Positions 19,397 to 28,207 are shown, numbered from the stretch's first letter. The stretch: DNA of 64,000 nt from Bradyrhizobium sp. CCBAU 51765 (GCF_015291725.1 NZ_CP030038.1:4019001-4083000), one strand, 5' to 3'. Notes: generated by a model from the sequence alone, not told the origin. A program made the numbers and translations.

Positions 19397-19421
19397 AAAG
19401 GCCGGCACGAGGCCGGCCTTT
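19397..19421 (-). terminator. Terminator of the second porin-like gene
   Basis: The same AAAGGCCGGC / GCCGGCCTTT stem with a five-base loop, about 30 bases after the stop codon of the gene at 19450-20154. Confidence 0.85.
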
Positions 19422-19449
19422 CGTAACGCAGGAGCGTCGGAGACGAAGC

Positions 19450-20154
19450 TCAGTACTTCGCGACGATCGGGCCGCCGAAGTGATAGTTCACGCCGACCTG
19501 CACGGTGTGGAAGTTGATCGTGCCGGACGCCAGCGGTGCGCCAAGGTTGGAGAAGTAGTCTTCGCTGCCGAAGCTGCGATAGAGGTACTCGCCCTTGACC
19601 GACCACTGCGGAGCAAAGAACGCCTCGACGCCGGCGCCGACGGTCCAGCCGGAGTGCCACTTGCTGTCGGAGACGCTCACGCCGAGCGCGCTGAGGGTGA
19701 CCTTGTTGTCGATCCAGGCGTAACCACCGGTGCCGTACAGCAGGACGTTGTTGACGGCCCAGCCGATGCGGCCGCGCACGGTGCCCATGGCGTCGGTCTT
19801 CGAGCTCAGCGTGGCGGTGGCGACGCCGAAGCCGGGGACGACGGTCGAGCCGGTGACCGAAGCGCTGACGTCAGCCCAGGCGCCGTCGGCCTCGAGACCG
19901 AACACGACGTTGCCGGTCTGCCAGTTGTAGCCGGCGGTACCGCCGACGAAGCCGCCGTTCATCTTCGGATCGGTCGAGGACTCTTCCCAAGCGCCGCCGC
20001 CGACGACACCGAGATAGAAGCCGGTCCAGTTGTAAACAGCGGCCGGAGCGATCGGAGCCTTGGTGTAAGGGCGAGCCGCGAGGTCGGCGGCCGAGGCCGG
20101 AGCAGCAAGAGCGAACAAACAGGCCGAAGCCAACAAAACCTTCTTCATCTTCAA
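19450..20154 (-). CDS. Omp25-like outer-membrane beta-barrel protein
   Basis: A 234-residue porin-like protein with the signal peptide MKMKKVLLASACLFALAAPASA and the shared AADLAARPYTKAPIAPAAVYNWTGFYLGVVGGG opening. Amphipathic beta strands follow (YNWQTGNVVFGLEADGAWA, MGTVRGRIGWAVNNVLLYGTGGYAW). It ends FHTVQVGVNYHFGGPIVAKY with the C-terminal aromatic used by the BAM machinery. It is predicted to sit in the outer membrane as an eight-stranded barrel. The 5' region (CGGACTCAACGGCCCAACTGA...) resembles that of the first copy, so each copy seems to have its own promoter as well as its own terminator. Confidence 0.88.
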   Translation of the reverse strand: MKMKKVLLASACLFALAAPASAADLAARPYTKAPIAPAAVYNWTGFYLGVVGGGAWEESSTDPKMNGGFVGGTAGYNWQTGNVVFGLEADGAWADVSASVTGSTVVPGFGVATATLSSKTDAMGTVRGRIGWAVNNVLLYGTGGYAWIDNKVTLSALGVSVSDSKWHSGWTVGAGVEAFFAPQWSVKGEYLYRSFGSEDYFSNLGAPLASGTINFHTVQVGVNYHFGGPIVAKY

Positions 20155-20343
20155 CTAAATCCCAGTCCCAGTTTCTGTTGTTCCCTTCCATGACAGGAAG
20201 GGCAGCGGACTCAACGGCCCAACTGAGGCTGTGCTTACACCACCGAAGCCGCAAGTTGTGTCTCCGAAAAGCCACAACGACGCAAAAGGTAATGGTTATT
20301 GACCCGTTGCCCCCGGGGGGAGGGCAGGTCGGGCCCAAAACTG

Positions 20344-20368
20344 AAAGGCCGGCGCGAGGCCGGCCTTT
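20344..20368 (-). terminator. Terminator of the third porin-like gene
   Basis: Third copy of the AAAGGCCGGC / GCCGGCCTTT hairpin, here with a weaker T-run, 26 bases after the stop codon of the gene at 20394-21161. Confidence 0.8.
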
Positions 20369-20393
20369 GATCTCCAACAATATCAGCGAGATA

Positions 20394-21161
20394 TCAGTAC
20401 CTTGCGATCGACGGGCCGCCCCAGCGATAGTTCAACCGGATGAGACCGATATCGACGTCCTGGCCGATGCGATTTGAGGCAGTGAAAGCACCGAGCGGAG
20501 CAGCGACGAAATTGCCGGATCCGGTGAAGTCGATTGTGCGGTGGCCGAGGAAGATGTGATCGTACTCGAAGCCGACCGACCAGTTCGGCGCGAATCCGAA
20601 CTCGACGCCCACGCCCACCGTGCCGCCCCAACGGGTCTCGTTGGCCCGGTCGAACTCGAGGCCGGTCGCCACATCATAGGTCCGATAGCGATCGCCGACG
20701 ACGGCGGCGCCGCCCTTTACGTAGAGCAATACGTTGTTCCAGGCGTAACCGATCTGCCCGGTGATCAAACCGAAAGAGTCGATCTTGGACTGGTTGCGAA
20801 GGCCGGACACCGCGCTGATGTTGTCGCCGGTAAAGTCGGCCCAGTTGCCCTGGCCCTCGAAACCGAACACCCAGTTCGACGACTGCCAGCGGTAGCCGAT
20901 CTGGCCACCGACGGTGCCGCCGGTCGCATTGTGACAGCCCTCGCCGACCAGAACGCCGGTCGCCGGGGTCACGAAGTCCCAGCACTTGTGGCTTGTGCCG
21001 CCACCGCCGTTGATGCCGATGTAGAAGCCGCTCCAGTCGTAAATGGCGGCAATCGGCGCTGGAGCCTTGGTGTAGGGACGGGCGGCAAGATCGGCCGCGC
21101 TTGCGGGGGCCGCCAGCCCCAACGCCATTGCACTAATTGCACCAAAAAGAATCTTATTCAT
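20394..21161 (-). CDS. Omp25-like outer-membrane beta-barrel protein
   Basis: A 255-residue porin-like protein with the signal peptide MNKILFGAISAMALGLAAPASA. It shares with the first copy a Cys-containing loop (HKCWDF...EGCHNATGGTVGGQIGYRWQSSNWVFGFEGQGNWA) and the SKIDSFGLITGQIGYAWNNVLLYVKGGAAVV strand pair. It ends GLIRLNYRWGGPSIARY. It is the intact sister of the amber-interrupted gene and shows what the latter should look like. The start at 21161 is fixed by the signal peptide. Confidence 0.88.
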   Translation of the reverse strand: MNKILFGAISAMALGLAAPASAADLAARPYTKAPAPIAAIYDWSGFYIGINGGGGTSHKCWDFVTPATGVLVGEGCHNATGGTVGGQIGYRWQSSNWVFGFEGQGNWADFTGDNISAVSGLRNQSKIDSFGLITGQIGYAWNNVLLYVKGGAAVVGDRYRTYDVATGLEFDRANETRWGGTVGVGVEFGFAPNWSVGFEYDHIFLGHRTIDFTGSGNFVAAPLGAFTASNRIGQDVDIGLIRLNYRWGGPSIARY

Positions 21162-21591
21162 TGCAGTCTCCCCAGTTTCGCCCGCTTCTCGAAGTCCCCG
21201 AAGCGGGCTGATCAGGCGCGACGCCCATATGAAGGCAACGATAGCCCAAGGAAAGGGCAAAGTCCGTCGCCGAAATGCCACACTCGCTCACCGATCGAAG
21301 TAGTTGCAACTTGATGAATGTTAAGCGGTTTTCCTCCTTTTCGGGAACCCGGAGAAGTTCCATATGGGTTCCGCGCCATCGGCGTGTGACCAATATCTGT
21401 TCAGTGCTTTTGGCGCGAAGAACAAATCTGGAACATGGCCGGGCGGGATGCTATATGTGGGGATAACCCCGGGGGTGGCGGGCTGATCGGTGTCCGCAAG
21501 CGTATAGGGTCGCGTCAACGGGGCGCAGAGGAACGCGGGCAGCGGGATTCGCCCTTTTGAAATTCAGTGGCATTCGGAGTGGAGAGCGGCG
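21162..21591. other. Intergenic region between porin and ssb
   Basis: About 430 bases without a credible gene. It holds the LexA box at 21357-21371 and an A/T-rich stretch near 21310-21350 that probably contains promoters for both divergent genes. Confidence 0.5.
21357..21371. promoter_or_regulatory. LexA (SOS) box upstream of ssb
   Basis: GTTC-CATATGG-GTTC is the reverse orientation of the GAAC-N7-GAAC rhizobial LexA site. It lies about 220 bases before the ssb start. In many alphaproteobacteria uvrA and ssb are divergent neighbours sharing SOS control; here each gene has its own box. Confidence 0.75.
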
Positions 21592-22086
21592 ATGGCGGGA
21601 AGCGTCAACAAGGTCATTCTGGTTGGAAATCTCGGCAAGGATCCTGAAATCCGCCGCACCCAGGACGGGCGGCCGATCGCGAATTTGAGCATTGCCACCT
21701 CCGAGACATGGCGTGACAAGGCGACCGGCGAGCGCAAGGAGAAGACCGAGTGGCACCGCGTCGTGATCTTCAATGAAGGGCTGTGCAAGGTTGCCGAACA
21801 GTATCTGAAGAAGGGCGCGAAGGTTTACATCGAGGGCGCGCTGCAGACCCGCAAATGGACCGACCAAAGCGGCGTCGAGAAGTACTCGACCGAGGTCGTG
21901 CTCCAGGGCTTCAACTCGACGCTGACGATGCTCGATGGCCGCGGTGGCGGCGGAGGAGGCGGCAGCTTCGGCGACGAGCCGGGCGGCGATTTCGGCTCCT
22001 CCGGTCCCGTCAGCAGCGCACCGCGCCGTCCCGTCGCCGCCGGCGGCGGCCGCAACAGCGACATGGACGACGATATCCCGTTCTGA
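21592..22086 (+). CDS. ssb: Single-stranded DNA-binding protein
   Basis: A 164-residue SSB. The N-terminal OB fold (residues about 1-110) includes AGSVNKVILVGNLGKDPEIRRTQDG, TEWHRVVIFNEGLCKVAEQYLKKG and KWTDQSGVEKYSTEVVL. A Gly-rich linker follows, and the acidic tip DMDDDIPF binds partner proteins. It coats single-stranded DNA in replication, repair and recombination. It is preceded by an SOS box, and the ribosome binding site GGAGAG is near ATG 21592. Confidence 0.97.
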   Translation: MAGSVNKVILVGNLGKDPEIRRTQDGRPIANLSIATSETWRDKATGERKEKTEWHRVVIFNEGLCKVAEQYLKKGAKVYIEGALQTRKWTDQSGVEKYSTEVVLQGFNSTLTMLDGRGGGGGGGSFGDEPGGDFGSSGPVSSAPRRPVAAGGGRNSDMDDDIPF

Positions 22087-22098
22087 GGACGAGGTCCT

Positions 22099-22449
22099 CT
22101 ACGGGGTGGAAGGAGACGGCGCGGGGCGGGACAGGAAGCGGCCCGCGCGGCTCTCGAGCATCCGGATCAAGACGGGATCCATGAATTCATAGTCGTCTGG
22201 AATGTCGAGGCAGATGACCCGCTTGCCATTGAGGCTGGCGCGGAATTTCCGGTTCAGCTTGTTCCGGTGGGTCTTCTCCATCACGAAGATGATGTCGGCC
22301 CATTCGACCTGTTCGGTCGACAGCACAACATCCGCGTCGTTCGAGAGGCCAGCCGAGTCGGCCTCGATGCCTGGCCAGGTCGAAAAGACTTGCTCGGCAG
22401 TCGGACTGCGGAGGCGATTGGCGCTGCAGACGAAGAGGACGTTGGTCAC
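22099..22449 (-). CDS. Low-molecular-weight protein tyrosine phosphatase family protein
   Basis: A 116-residue protein. The N-terminal P-loop VLFVCSANRLRSPTAEQ matches C-x5-R (Cys and Arg of the LMW-PTP active site). It lacks the usual DPY general-acid motif near the C-terminus; IPDDYEFMDPVLIRML may replace it. This short subfamily is common in proteobacteria and its substrate is unknown. It is convergent with ssb, 12 bases away. Confidence 0.85.
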   Translation of the reverse strand: MTNVLFVCSANRLRSPTAEQVFSTWPGIEADSAGLSNDADVVLSTEQVEWADIIFVMEKTHRNKLNRKFRASLNGKRVICLDIPDDYEFMDPVLIRMLESRAGRFLSRPAPSPSTP

Positions 22450-22748
22450 TTTGACCGCTCCAGGGGAGTGACCGGATTATTCCGATCGAGCAGGGCTAGT
22501 CTAGATACACGCCTTTTGGTAGACGGCTCAGTCTTCGACATCTTCGGGCGATGGCCGGGAGGGCGCTTCTCTCGCCGGGTTACTGGCTCGCGTAGAGCGA
22601 CAGGATTTCCAACCAATGGTCGGGTCAAGCTCGGGTTTCCGGGCTTGCTTCATGTGTTGCCTCAGGTCTTTGACGGGCTTCGATGTGAATGATATTAACT
22701 TTATGTTAATGATATTCACATGGCCCGTTCGCGCCGGCGGACGACAGG
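22450..22748. other. Intergenic region with an operator-like inverted repeat
   Basis: About 300 bases without a convincing gene, flanked by divergent genes. The only structure I see is the inverted repeat at 22685-22719. Confidence 0.5.
22685..22719. promoter_or_regulatory. Operator-like inverted repeat upstream of DUF2306 gene
   Basis: GTGAATGATATTAAC and GTTAATGATATTCAC face each other across five bases (12 of 15 positions pair). They also form a direct repeat of AATGATATT. The site is strongly A/T-rich in a GC-rich genome and ends about 30 bases before the gene. A dimeric regulator such as ArsR, MarR or TetR type would be expected; none is encoded nearby. Confidence 0.55.
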
Positions 22749-23156
22749 ATGCACCCTATGAGCTTGGCGCCGCTGCTTGAGGCTGCCCCTGCGATCCCGC
22801 TGCATGCCTTCGCCGCCATGGCGGCGTTCATCCTCGGGATCGTTCAGCTCGCAGCTCCCAAAGGCAGGCTGCCCCACCGGGCGCTGGGCTGGGTCTGGGT
22901 CGTGCTGATGCTCGTCGTGGCGCTCAGCTCGTTCTGGATCCACCAGATCCGCCTGCTCGGTCCGTGGGGCCCGATCCATCTGCTCTCGATCTTCGCGCTG
23001 GCGATGCTCGTCGTGGGCGTGATGGCCGCGCGAACCCACAATGTTCGCCGCCACAAGATCACGATGGTTTCGATCTTCTTCGGCGCGCTGGCGATTGCCG
23101 GGCTGTTCACCCTCATGCCCGGGCGGATCATGCATGCGGTGATTTTCGGGCCGTAG
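22749..23156 (+). CDS. DUF2306 membrane protein
   Basis: A 135-residue protein with four membrane spans (PLHAFAAMAAFILGIVQL, ALGWVWVVLMLVVALSSFWI, GPIHLLSIFALAMLVVGVMA, MVSIFFGALAIAGLFTL). HRALGWVWV and RRHK match the DUF2306 pattern, whose His residues may bind haem or metal. Function is unknown. The start is 22749 or 22758 (MSLAPLL). Confidence 0.8.
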   Translation: MHPMSLAPLLEAAPAIPLHAFAAMAAFILGIVQLAAPKGRLPHRALGWVWVVLMLVVALSSFWIHQIRLLGPWGPIHLLSIFALAMLVVGVMAARTHNVRRHKITMVSIFFGALAIAGLFTLMPGRIMHAVIFGP

Positions 23157-23348
23157 CGAGGGGTGGAACCGGGGTCTCCGGCGCGATGCTGCCGGTGCCC
23201 GGAACGGGGCGCGGGAACAACCGCCGGTCAACCCGGTAAGTCCATGAAAAAACGAAGGGAAAAAGCGCTTCGCGAAAGCCCTCAAGGGTGGTTATCGGGG
23301 GGGCGATGCGCTATATGATTCCCAGACAAAATCTCACCGGATTCCCCT

Positions 23349-26081
23349 TTGGCTGACGACGACAACAAGCCCGGCGACCAGCCGGCGCAACCCTCGGACA
23401 TTCGCCCCGTCTCCATCTTCGAGGAGATGAAGAAGTCGTATCTCGACTACGCCATGAGCGTGATCGTGGCGCGCGCGCTGCCCGATGCCCGGGACGGCCT
23501 GAAGCCGGTGCACCGCCGCATCCTGTTCTCGATGAACGAGCAGGGGCACACGCCCGACAAGAAGTACGTCAAGTCCGCCCGCGTGGTCGGCGACGTCATC
23601 GGTAAGTATCACCCCCACGGCGACCAGTCGATCTACGACGCCATGGTCCGCATGGCGCAGGACTTCTCGATGCGCGTGCCGCTGATCGACGGCCAGGGCA
23701 ATTTCGGTTCGGTCGACGGCGATCCTCCGGCGGCCTATCGTTACACCGAGGCGCGCCTGACCAAGGCGGCGCTGGCCCTGCTGGCCGACATCGACAAGGA
23801 CACCGTCGACTTCCAGCCGAACTACGACAACAACGAGACCGAGCCGTCGGTCTTGCCGGCGAAGTTCCCGAACCTGCTCGTCAACGGCGCGGGCGGCATC
23901 GCGGTCGGCATGGCCACCAACATCCCGCCGCACAATCTCGGCGAGGTCATCGACGCCTGCGTCGCGCTGATCGACAATCCTGCGCTCACCATTGACGAAC
24001 TCATCAACATCGTGCCGGGACCTGATTTCCCCACCGGCGGCGTCATTCTCGGACGTGCGGGCATCCGCGCCGCCTATCACCTCGGACGCGGCTCGATCGT
24101 CATGCGCGGCAAGGTCGCGATCGAGACCATCCGCAAGGAGCGCGAGGCGCTCATCATCACCGAGATTCCCTACCAGGTGAACAAGGCGACGATGGTCGAG
24201 CGCATCGCCGAGCTGGTGAAGGAAAAGAAGATCGAGGGCATCGGCGACCTGCGCGATGAATCCGACCGCGAAGGTTACCGCGTCGTCATCGAGTTGAAGC
24301 GCGACGCCGTGCCGGATGTGGTGCTGAACCAGCTGTATCGATTCACGCCGCTGCAGACGAGCTTCGGCGTCAACATGGTGGCGCTCGACAGCGGCCGTCC
24401 GCGGATCATGCATCTGAAGGACTTGCTGGCGATCTTCGTCGACTTCCGTGAGCGGGTCGTCACGCGGCGCACCAAGTACCTGCTCGCCAAGGCGCGCGAT
24501 CGGGCGCATATCCTGGTCGGTCTCGCGATCGCGGTCGCCAATATCGACGAGATGATCCGCGTCATCCGGAGCTCGCCCGACCCGACCACCGCCCGCGACA
24601 CCCTGATGTCGCGCGACTGGCCGGCCCGGGACGTCGAGGACATGCTGACGCTGATCGACGATCCGCGTCACCGCATGAGTGCGGATGGCACGATCCGGCT
24701 GTCGATGGAACAAGCGAGAGCTATTCTCGATCTGCGCCTTCAGCGCCTCACCGCACTCGGCCGTGACGAAATCCGCGACGAGCTCGACAAGCTCGCCAGC
24801 GAGATCGCCGATTATCTCGACATCCTGCGCTCGCGCGAGCGCGTGCTTGATATCATCAAGACCGAGCTTGCCGAGGTGAAGGCGGAGTTCGCCACGCCAC
24901 GCCGCACCGTGATCATGGAGCAGGAAGGCGAGGTCGAGGACGAGGACCTGATCCAGCGCGAGGACATGGTCGTCACCGTCTCCCACGCCGGCTACGTCAA
25001 GCGCGTGCCGCTGTCGGCCTACCGCGCGCAGCGCCGCGGCGGCAAGGGCCGTTCCGGCATGCAGACCCGCGACGAGGATTTTGTCAGCCGGCTCTTTGTC
25101 GCCTCGACCCATACTCCGGTGCTGTTCTTCTCCTCGCGCGGCCAGGTCTACAAGGAAAAGGTCTGGCGGCTGCCGATGGCCGCGCCGAACGCGCGCGGCA
25201 AGGCGATGATCAACATCCTGCCGCTGGAGCAGGGCGAGCGCATCACCACCATCATGCCGCTGCCGGAGGATGAATCGACCTGGGGCAATCTCGACGTGAT
25301 GTTCGCCACCACCGGCGGTAACGTCCGGCGCAACAAGCTGTCCGATTTCGTCGACGTCCGCCGCTCCGGCATCATCGCGATGAAGCTCGACGACAACGAG
25401 GCGATCGTCGACGTGCAGATCTGCACCGAGCGCGACGACGTGCTCCTGACGGCTGCCGGCGGCCAGTGCATCCGCTTCCCCGTCACCGACGTGCGTGTGT
25501 TCACCGGACGAACCTCGATGGGCGTGCGTGGAATCGCGCTTGCCGAGGGCGACAAGGTGATCTCGCTGGCGATCCTGCGCCATGTCGAGACCGCGTCCGA
25601 CGAGCGCTCGGCGTACCTGAAGATGCGCCGAGCGGTGGCCGGCGAAGCCGCAGCGGAAGAGGTTCCGGCCGATGCCGAGGCCGAGGAGACGTCCGGCAGC
25701 TTCCAGCTCTCCCAGGAGCGTTATGCCGAGATGTCGGCGCAGGAGCAGGTCGTGCTGACCGTCTCCGTCAACGGCTACGGCAAGCGGACCTCGTCCTACG
25801 AGTACCGCACCACCGGCCGCGGCGGCAAAGGCATCGTCGCCATGAGCGTCAACAACCGCAACGGCAACCTCGTGGCTTCCTTCCCGGTGGAGGATGCCGA
25901 CCAGATCATGCTGGTTACCGACAAGGGCCAGCTGATCCGTTGCCCGGTCGAAGGCATCCGCATCGCCGGCCGCTCGACCCAGGGCGTGATTGTGTTCGAC
26001 ACCGCCGAGGACGAGCATGTGGTGTCGGTCGAGCACATCACGGAAGAGGCGGAAAGCGGGAACGGGGCGAACGGGGAGTAA
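23349..26081 (+). CDS. gyrA: DNA gyrase subunit A
   Basis: A 910-residue GyrA. With GyrB it introduces negative supercoils into DNA. The catalytic Tyr is in AAYRYTEARL. The quinolone-resistance region reads HPHGDQSIYDAMVRMAQ, where E. coli has GDSAVYD, so the classical Ser83 position is Gln here. The GyrA box is present (QRRGGKGRSG). Beta-pinwheel repeats and an acidic insert (EEVPADAEAEE) follow. The start appears to be TTG at 23349 (MADDDNKPGDQ), because no in-frame ATG lies upstream. The 900-codon open frame on the opposite strand is a shadow. Confidence 0.97.
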   Translation: MADDDNKPGDQPAQPSDIRPVSIFEEMKKSYLDYAMSVIVARALPDARDGLKPVHRRILFSMNEQGHTPDKKYVKSARVVGDVIGKYHPHGDQSIYDAMVRMAQDFSMRVPLIDGQGNFGSVDGDPPAAYRYTEARLTKAALALLADIDKDTVDFQPNYDNNETEPSVLPAKFPNLLVNGAGGIAVGMATNIPPHNLGEVIDACVALIDNPALTIDELINIVPGPDFPTGGVILGRAGIRAAYHLGRGSIVMRGKVAIETIRKEREALIITEIPYQVNKATMVERIAELVKEKKIEGIGDLRDESDREGYRVVIELKRDAVPDVVLNQLYRFTPLQTSFGVNMVALDSGRPRIMHLKDLLAIFVDFRERVVTRRTKYLLAKARDRAHILVGLAIAVANIDEMIRVIRSSPDPTTARDTLMSRDWPARDVEDMLTLIDDPRHRMSADGTIRLSMEQARAILDLRLQRLTALGRDEIRDELDKLASEIADYLDILRSRERVLDIIKTELAEVKAEFATPRRTVIMEQEGEVEDEDLIQREDMVVTVSHAGYVKRVPLSAYRAQRRGGKGRSGMQTRDEDFVSRLFVASTHTPVLFFSSRGQVYKEKVWRLPMAAPNARGKAMINILPLEQGERITTIMPLPEDESTWGNLDVMFATTGGNVRRNKLSDFVDVRRSGIIAMKLDDNEAIVDVQICTERDDVLLTAAGGQCIRFPVTDVRVFTGRTSMGVRGIALAEGDKVISLAILRHVETASDERSAYLKMRRAVAGEAAAEEVPADAEAEETSGSFQLSQERYAEMSAQEQVVLTVSVNGYGKRTSSYEYRTTGRGGKGIVAMSVNNRNGNLVASFPVEDADQIMLVTDKGQLIRCPVEGIRIAGRSTQGVIVFDTAEDEHVVSVEHITEEAESGNGANGE

Positions 26082-26163
26082 CGTTCAGCCCGGTAGCCCG
26101 GACTGCGCGGCGCTGGATCCGGGCTGCGAACCGCTTAGCTGACACGAAATCGTCAGACCCCGA

Positions 26164-26421
26164 CTACGGGGTCCGATCGGCAGTCACGAGGCGCGCCTCG
26201 CGGACATTGGTCTTCGTGCCGGCAGTGCGCAGGCAGGAGGCCTCGAAGTTCGGCCAGGCCTGCTGCGAGCAGTCCTTTCCAATGTTGCGGATGTCGAGCC
26301 GGTCGCTCTTGGCCAGTGGCTGCGGCACGCTGGCTTCGACGGTAGGGGCAAAGCCGGGCAGGAGGGTGAGGCCCGCGGCAACACATGCAGAGAGTGCGAT
26401 CGCTGAAAGGGTCTTGATCAT
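26164..26421 (-). CDS. Small secreted hypothetical protein
   Basis: An 85-residue protein with the signal peptide MIKTLSAIALSACVAAGLTL. The short mature part has two cysteines (DCSQQAWPNFEASC) that may form a disulfide. Proteins of this type (DIRNIGKDCSQQAWPNFEASCLR) recur in Bradyrhizobium as uncharacterised periplasmic proteins. The start is fixed by the signal peptide. Confidence 0.75.
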   Translation of the reverse strand: MIKTLSAIALSACVAAGLTLLPGFAPTVEASVPQPLAKSDRLDIRNIGKDCSQQAWPNFEASCLRTAGTKTNVREARLVTADRTP

Positions 26422-26549
26422 TGACGGTCCCCTGTGATGCGGCCGCTCACGCCCGGTGTGCGGCCCGTCATTCGTTGACCGGATTAGTAACCATGGCCAG
26501 TTTCCGGACGTCTTCGCCGATGCGGGAAATGGTTTCGTTCTCGGTCCGT

Positions 26550-26581
26550 TTTGTTTCGTGGCTGCCCGGGGACGAAACAAA
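26550..26581. repeat. Inverted repeat upstream of coaD
   Basis: TTTGTTTCGT and ACGAAACAAA pair perfectly across a 12-base GC-rich loop. It stands in the 270-base region between the small secreted gene and coaD. It may be an operator or an RNA hairpin; there is no T-run. Confidence 0.5.
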
Positions 26582-26690
26582 CCAGCCTTTGCCGAGACGT
26601 CCGGCGAGACAATTCCGGGCGACGTGCCTGGAAGCGGGCAAGGAACCTGCCCGGCTTGCCGGGCCGGGCCGGGCGCGGTAGGAGGGAGCC

Positions 26691-27188
26691 ATGCCGCGCA
26701 TCGCCTTCTATCCCGGTTCCTTCGATCCCATCACCAACGGCCACCTGGACGTGGTCCGGCACAGCGCTTCGCTGTGCGACAGGCTTGTGGTCGCGATCGG
26801 GGTGCATCCGGGCAAGAAGCCGCTGTTCTCGACCGAGGAGCGGCTGAAGATGCTCCGTGACGTCTGCGGGCCCGTGGCAGCCCAGGCTGGCTGCGTGCTC
26901 GAGGCTGTGACCTTCGACGATCTGTCGGTCACCTCGGCGCGCAAGCACGGTGCGACGATCATGATCCGGGGCCTCCGCGACGGCACCGACCTCGATTACG
27001 AGATGCAGCTCGCCGGCATGAACGAGGCGATGGCGCCCGAGGTGCATACGGTCTTCCTGCCGGCCTCTCCCATGGTCCGCCCGATCACCGCCACTTTGGT
27101 GCGCCAGATCGCCGGCATGGGCGGGGATGTCTCGGCCTTCGTCCCGCCGCAGGTCGCGGCACAGCTCAAGGCCAAATTCGCCGGATAA
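26691..27188 (+). CDS. coaD: Phosphopantetheine adenylyltransferase
   Basis: A 165-residue enzyme for the penultimate step of CoA synthesis, transferring AMP from ATP to 4'-phosphopantetheine. The nucleotidyltransferase T/H-x-G-H signature is in FYPGSFDPITNGHLDVV, and ISSTxxR-type binding is in VRPITATLVRQIAGMGGDVS. Other family motifs are IRGLRDGTDLDYEMQ and MNEAMAPEVHTVFLPASP. The ribosome binding site GGAGGGAG precedes ATG 26691. It heads a run of same-strand genes through queA. Confidence 0.96.
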   Translation: MPRIAFYPGSFDPITNGHLDVVRHSASLCDRLVVAIGVHPGKKPLFSTEERLKMLRDVCGPVAAQAGCVLEAVTFDDLSVTSARKHGATIMIRGLRDGTDLDYEMQLAGMNEAMAPEVHTVFLPASPMVRPITATLVRQIAGMGGDVSAFVPPQVAAQLKAKFAG

Positions 27189-27224
27189 CGGCCCGCTTCC
27201 TTTCTCATCCTGACCGGAGTTGTC

Positions 27225-27788
27225 ATGCTACGAATTCTCGCAGTTCTTGCCGCGGTTCTGTTCGCGGTGCCGGCGGTGGCGCAGCAATTGCCGGCGAACC
27301 TCGACAAGGCCAACGCCATCGTCATCGACAGCACCAAGGGCCGCATCGTCATAAAGCTCAGGACCGACATCGCGCCGCAGCATGCCGAGCGCATCAAGCA
27401 GCTCGCGCGCGAGGGTTTCTACAACAACGTGCCGTTCCACCGCGTCATGGACGGCTTCATGGCGCAGACGGGCGACGGCCAGAATTTCAACGGCACCGGC
27501 GGCTCGAAATACCCGAACCTGAAGCAGGAATTCTCCAAGGTGCATTTCGCCCGCGGCATCGTAGGCATGGCCCGCCGCGGCGACAGCGTCGACAGCGCCA
27601 ACTCGCAGTTCTTCATCATGTTCGCCGATGGCGGCAGCCTCGATGGCCAGTACACCGTGATCGGTGAGGTCGTGCAGGGCATGGACGTCGTCGACAAGCT
27701 GAAGAAGGCGCCCCCGGGCTCGCCAGGCGGCTCCGTCACCGATCCCGACAAGATGGTGAAGGTTCAGGTCGCCTCCGACATCAAATAG
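27225..27788 (+). CDS. Periplasmic cyclophilin-type peptidyl-prolyl isomerase
   Basis: A 187-residue cyclophilin with a signal peptide (MLRILAVLAAVLFAVPAVAQQ). It catalyses Xaa-Pro isomerisation in exported proteins. The core reads FYNNVPFHRVMDGFMAQTGDGQNFNGTG (catalytic Arg in FHRV, then FMAQTGD), with NSQFFIMFADGGSLDGQYTVIGEVVQGMDVV. A tandem cytoplasmic cyclophilin follows at 28204, the usual rhizobial pair. Confidence 0.92.
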   Translation: MLRILAVLAAVLFAVPAVAQQLPANLDKANAIVIDSTKGRIVIKLRTDIAPQHAERIKQLAREGFYNNVPFHRVMDGFMAQTGDGQNFNGTGGSKYPNLKQEFSKVHFARGIVGMARRGDSVDSANSQFFIMFADGGSLDGQYTVIGEVVQGMDVVDKLKKAPPGSPGGSVTDPDKMVKVQVASDIK

Positions 27789-27796
27789 GAGCGACC

Positions 27797-28207
27797 ATGG
27801 CGCGCCGCGGTGGCAAGCTGCTGCTGGTTGCCGCGATGCTGCTGCTCGGCGTCTCCAGCGCGGCCGCGGAGGACGCGCAGGTCAACACCATCCAGGACAT
27901 TTTCCGGCACTTGCTGACCTGCTGGAGACCGCCGTCGCCGGCCAAGGCCCGCCCACTCGACATCACCGTCGTGGTGAGCTTTAACCGGGCCGGAAACATC
28001 CTGGGCCATCCGAGGATTACCTATGAATCCGCGGAGGCCTCCGACAATGACCGGCTGCAATACCGGATCGCGGTGATGGAGGCGTTGCAACGCTGCACGC
28101 CGATGCCATTTACCGAGGCAATGGCCGGCGCCGCCGCGGGACGTCCGTTCGCGATCCTGTTCCGCAATCGGAAGACTTCACCCCCAACACAAGAGAGACG
28201 AGCATGA
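27797..28207 (+). CDS. Secreted protein, TonB-C-terminal-like
   Basis: A 136-residue protein with a signal peptide (LLLVAAMLLLGVSSAAA). The part CWRPPSPAKARPLDITVVVSFNRAGNILGHPRITYESAEASDNDRLQYRIAVMEALQRCTPMPF resembles the TonB/TolA C-terminal domain layout, with strand, helix and two cysteines. The stop overlaps the next cyclophilin start (ATGA), so the two are translationally coupled. Function is unknown. Confidence 0.7.
   Translation: MARRGGKLLLVAAMLLLGVSSAAAEDAQVNTIQDIFRHLLTCWRPPSPAKARPLDITVVVSFNRAGNILGHPRITYESAEASDNDRLQYRIAVMEALQRCTPMPFTEAMAGAAAGRPFAILFRNRKTSPPTQERRA

Noticed and set aside
23334..26036. 900-codon open frame opposite gyrA
   Set aside because: Shadow of gyrA codon bias; the composition (His, Arg, Asp runs) is not protein-like.
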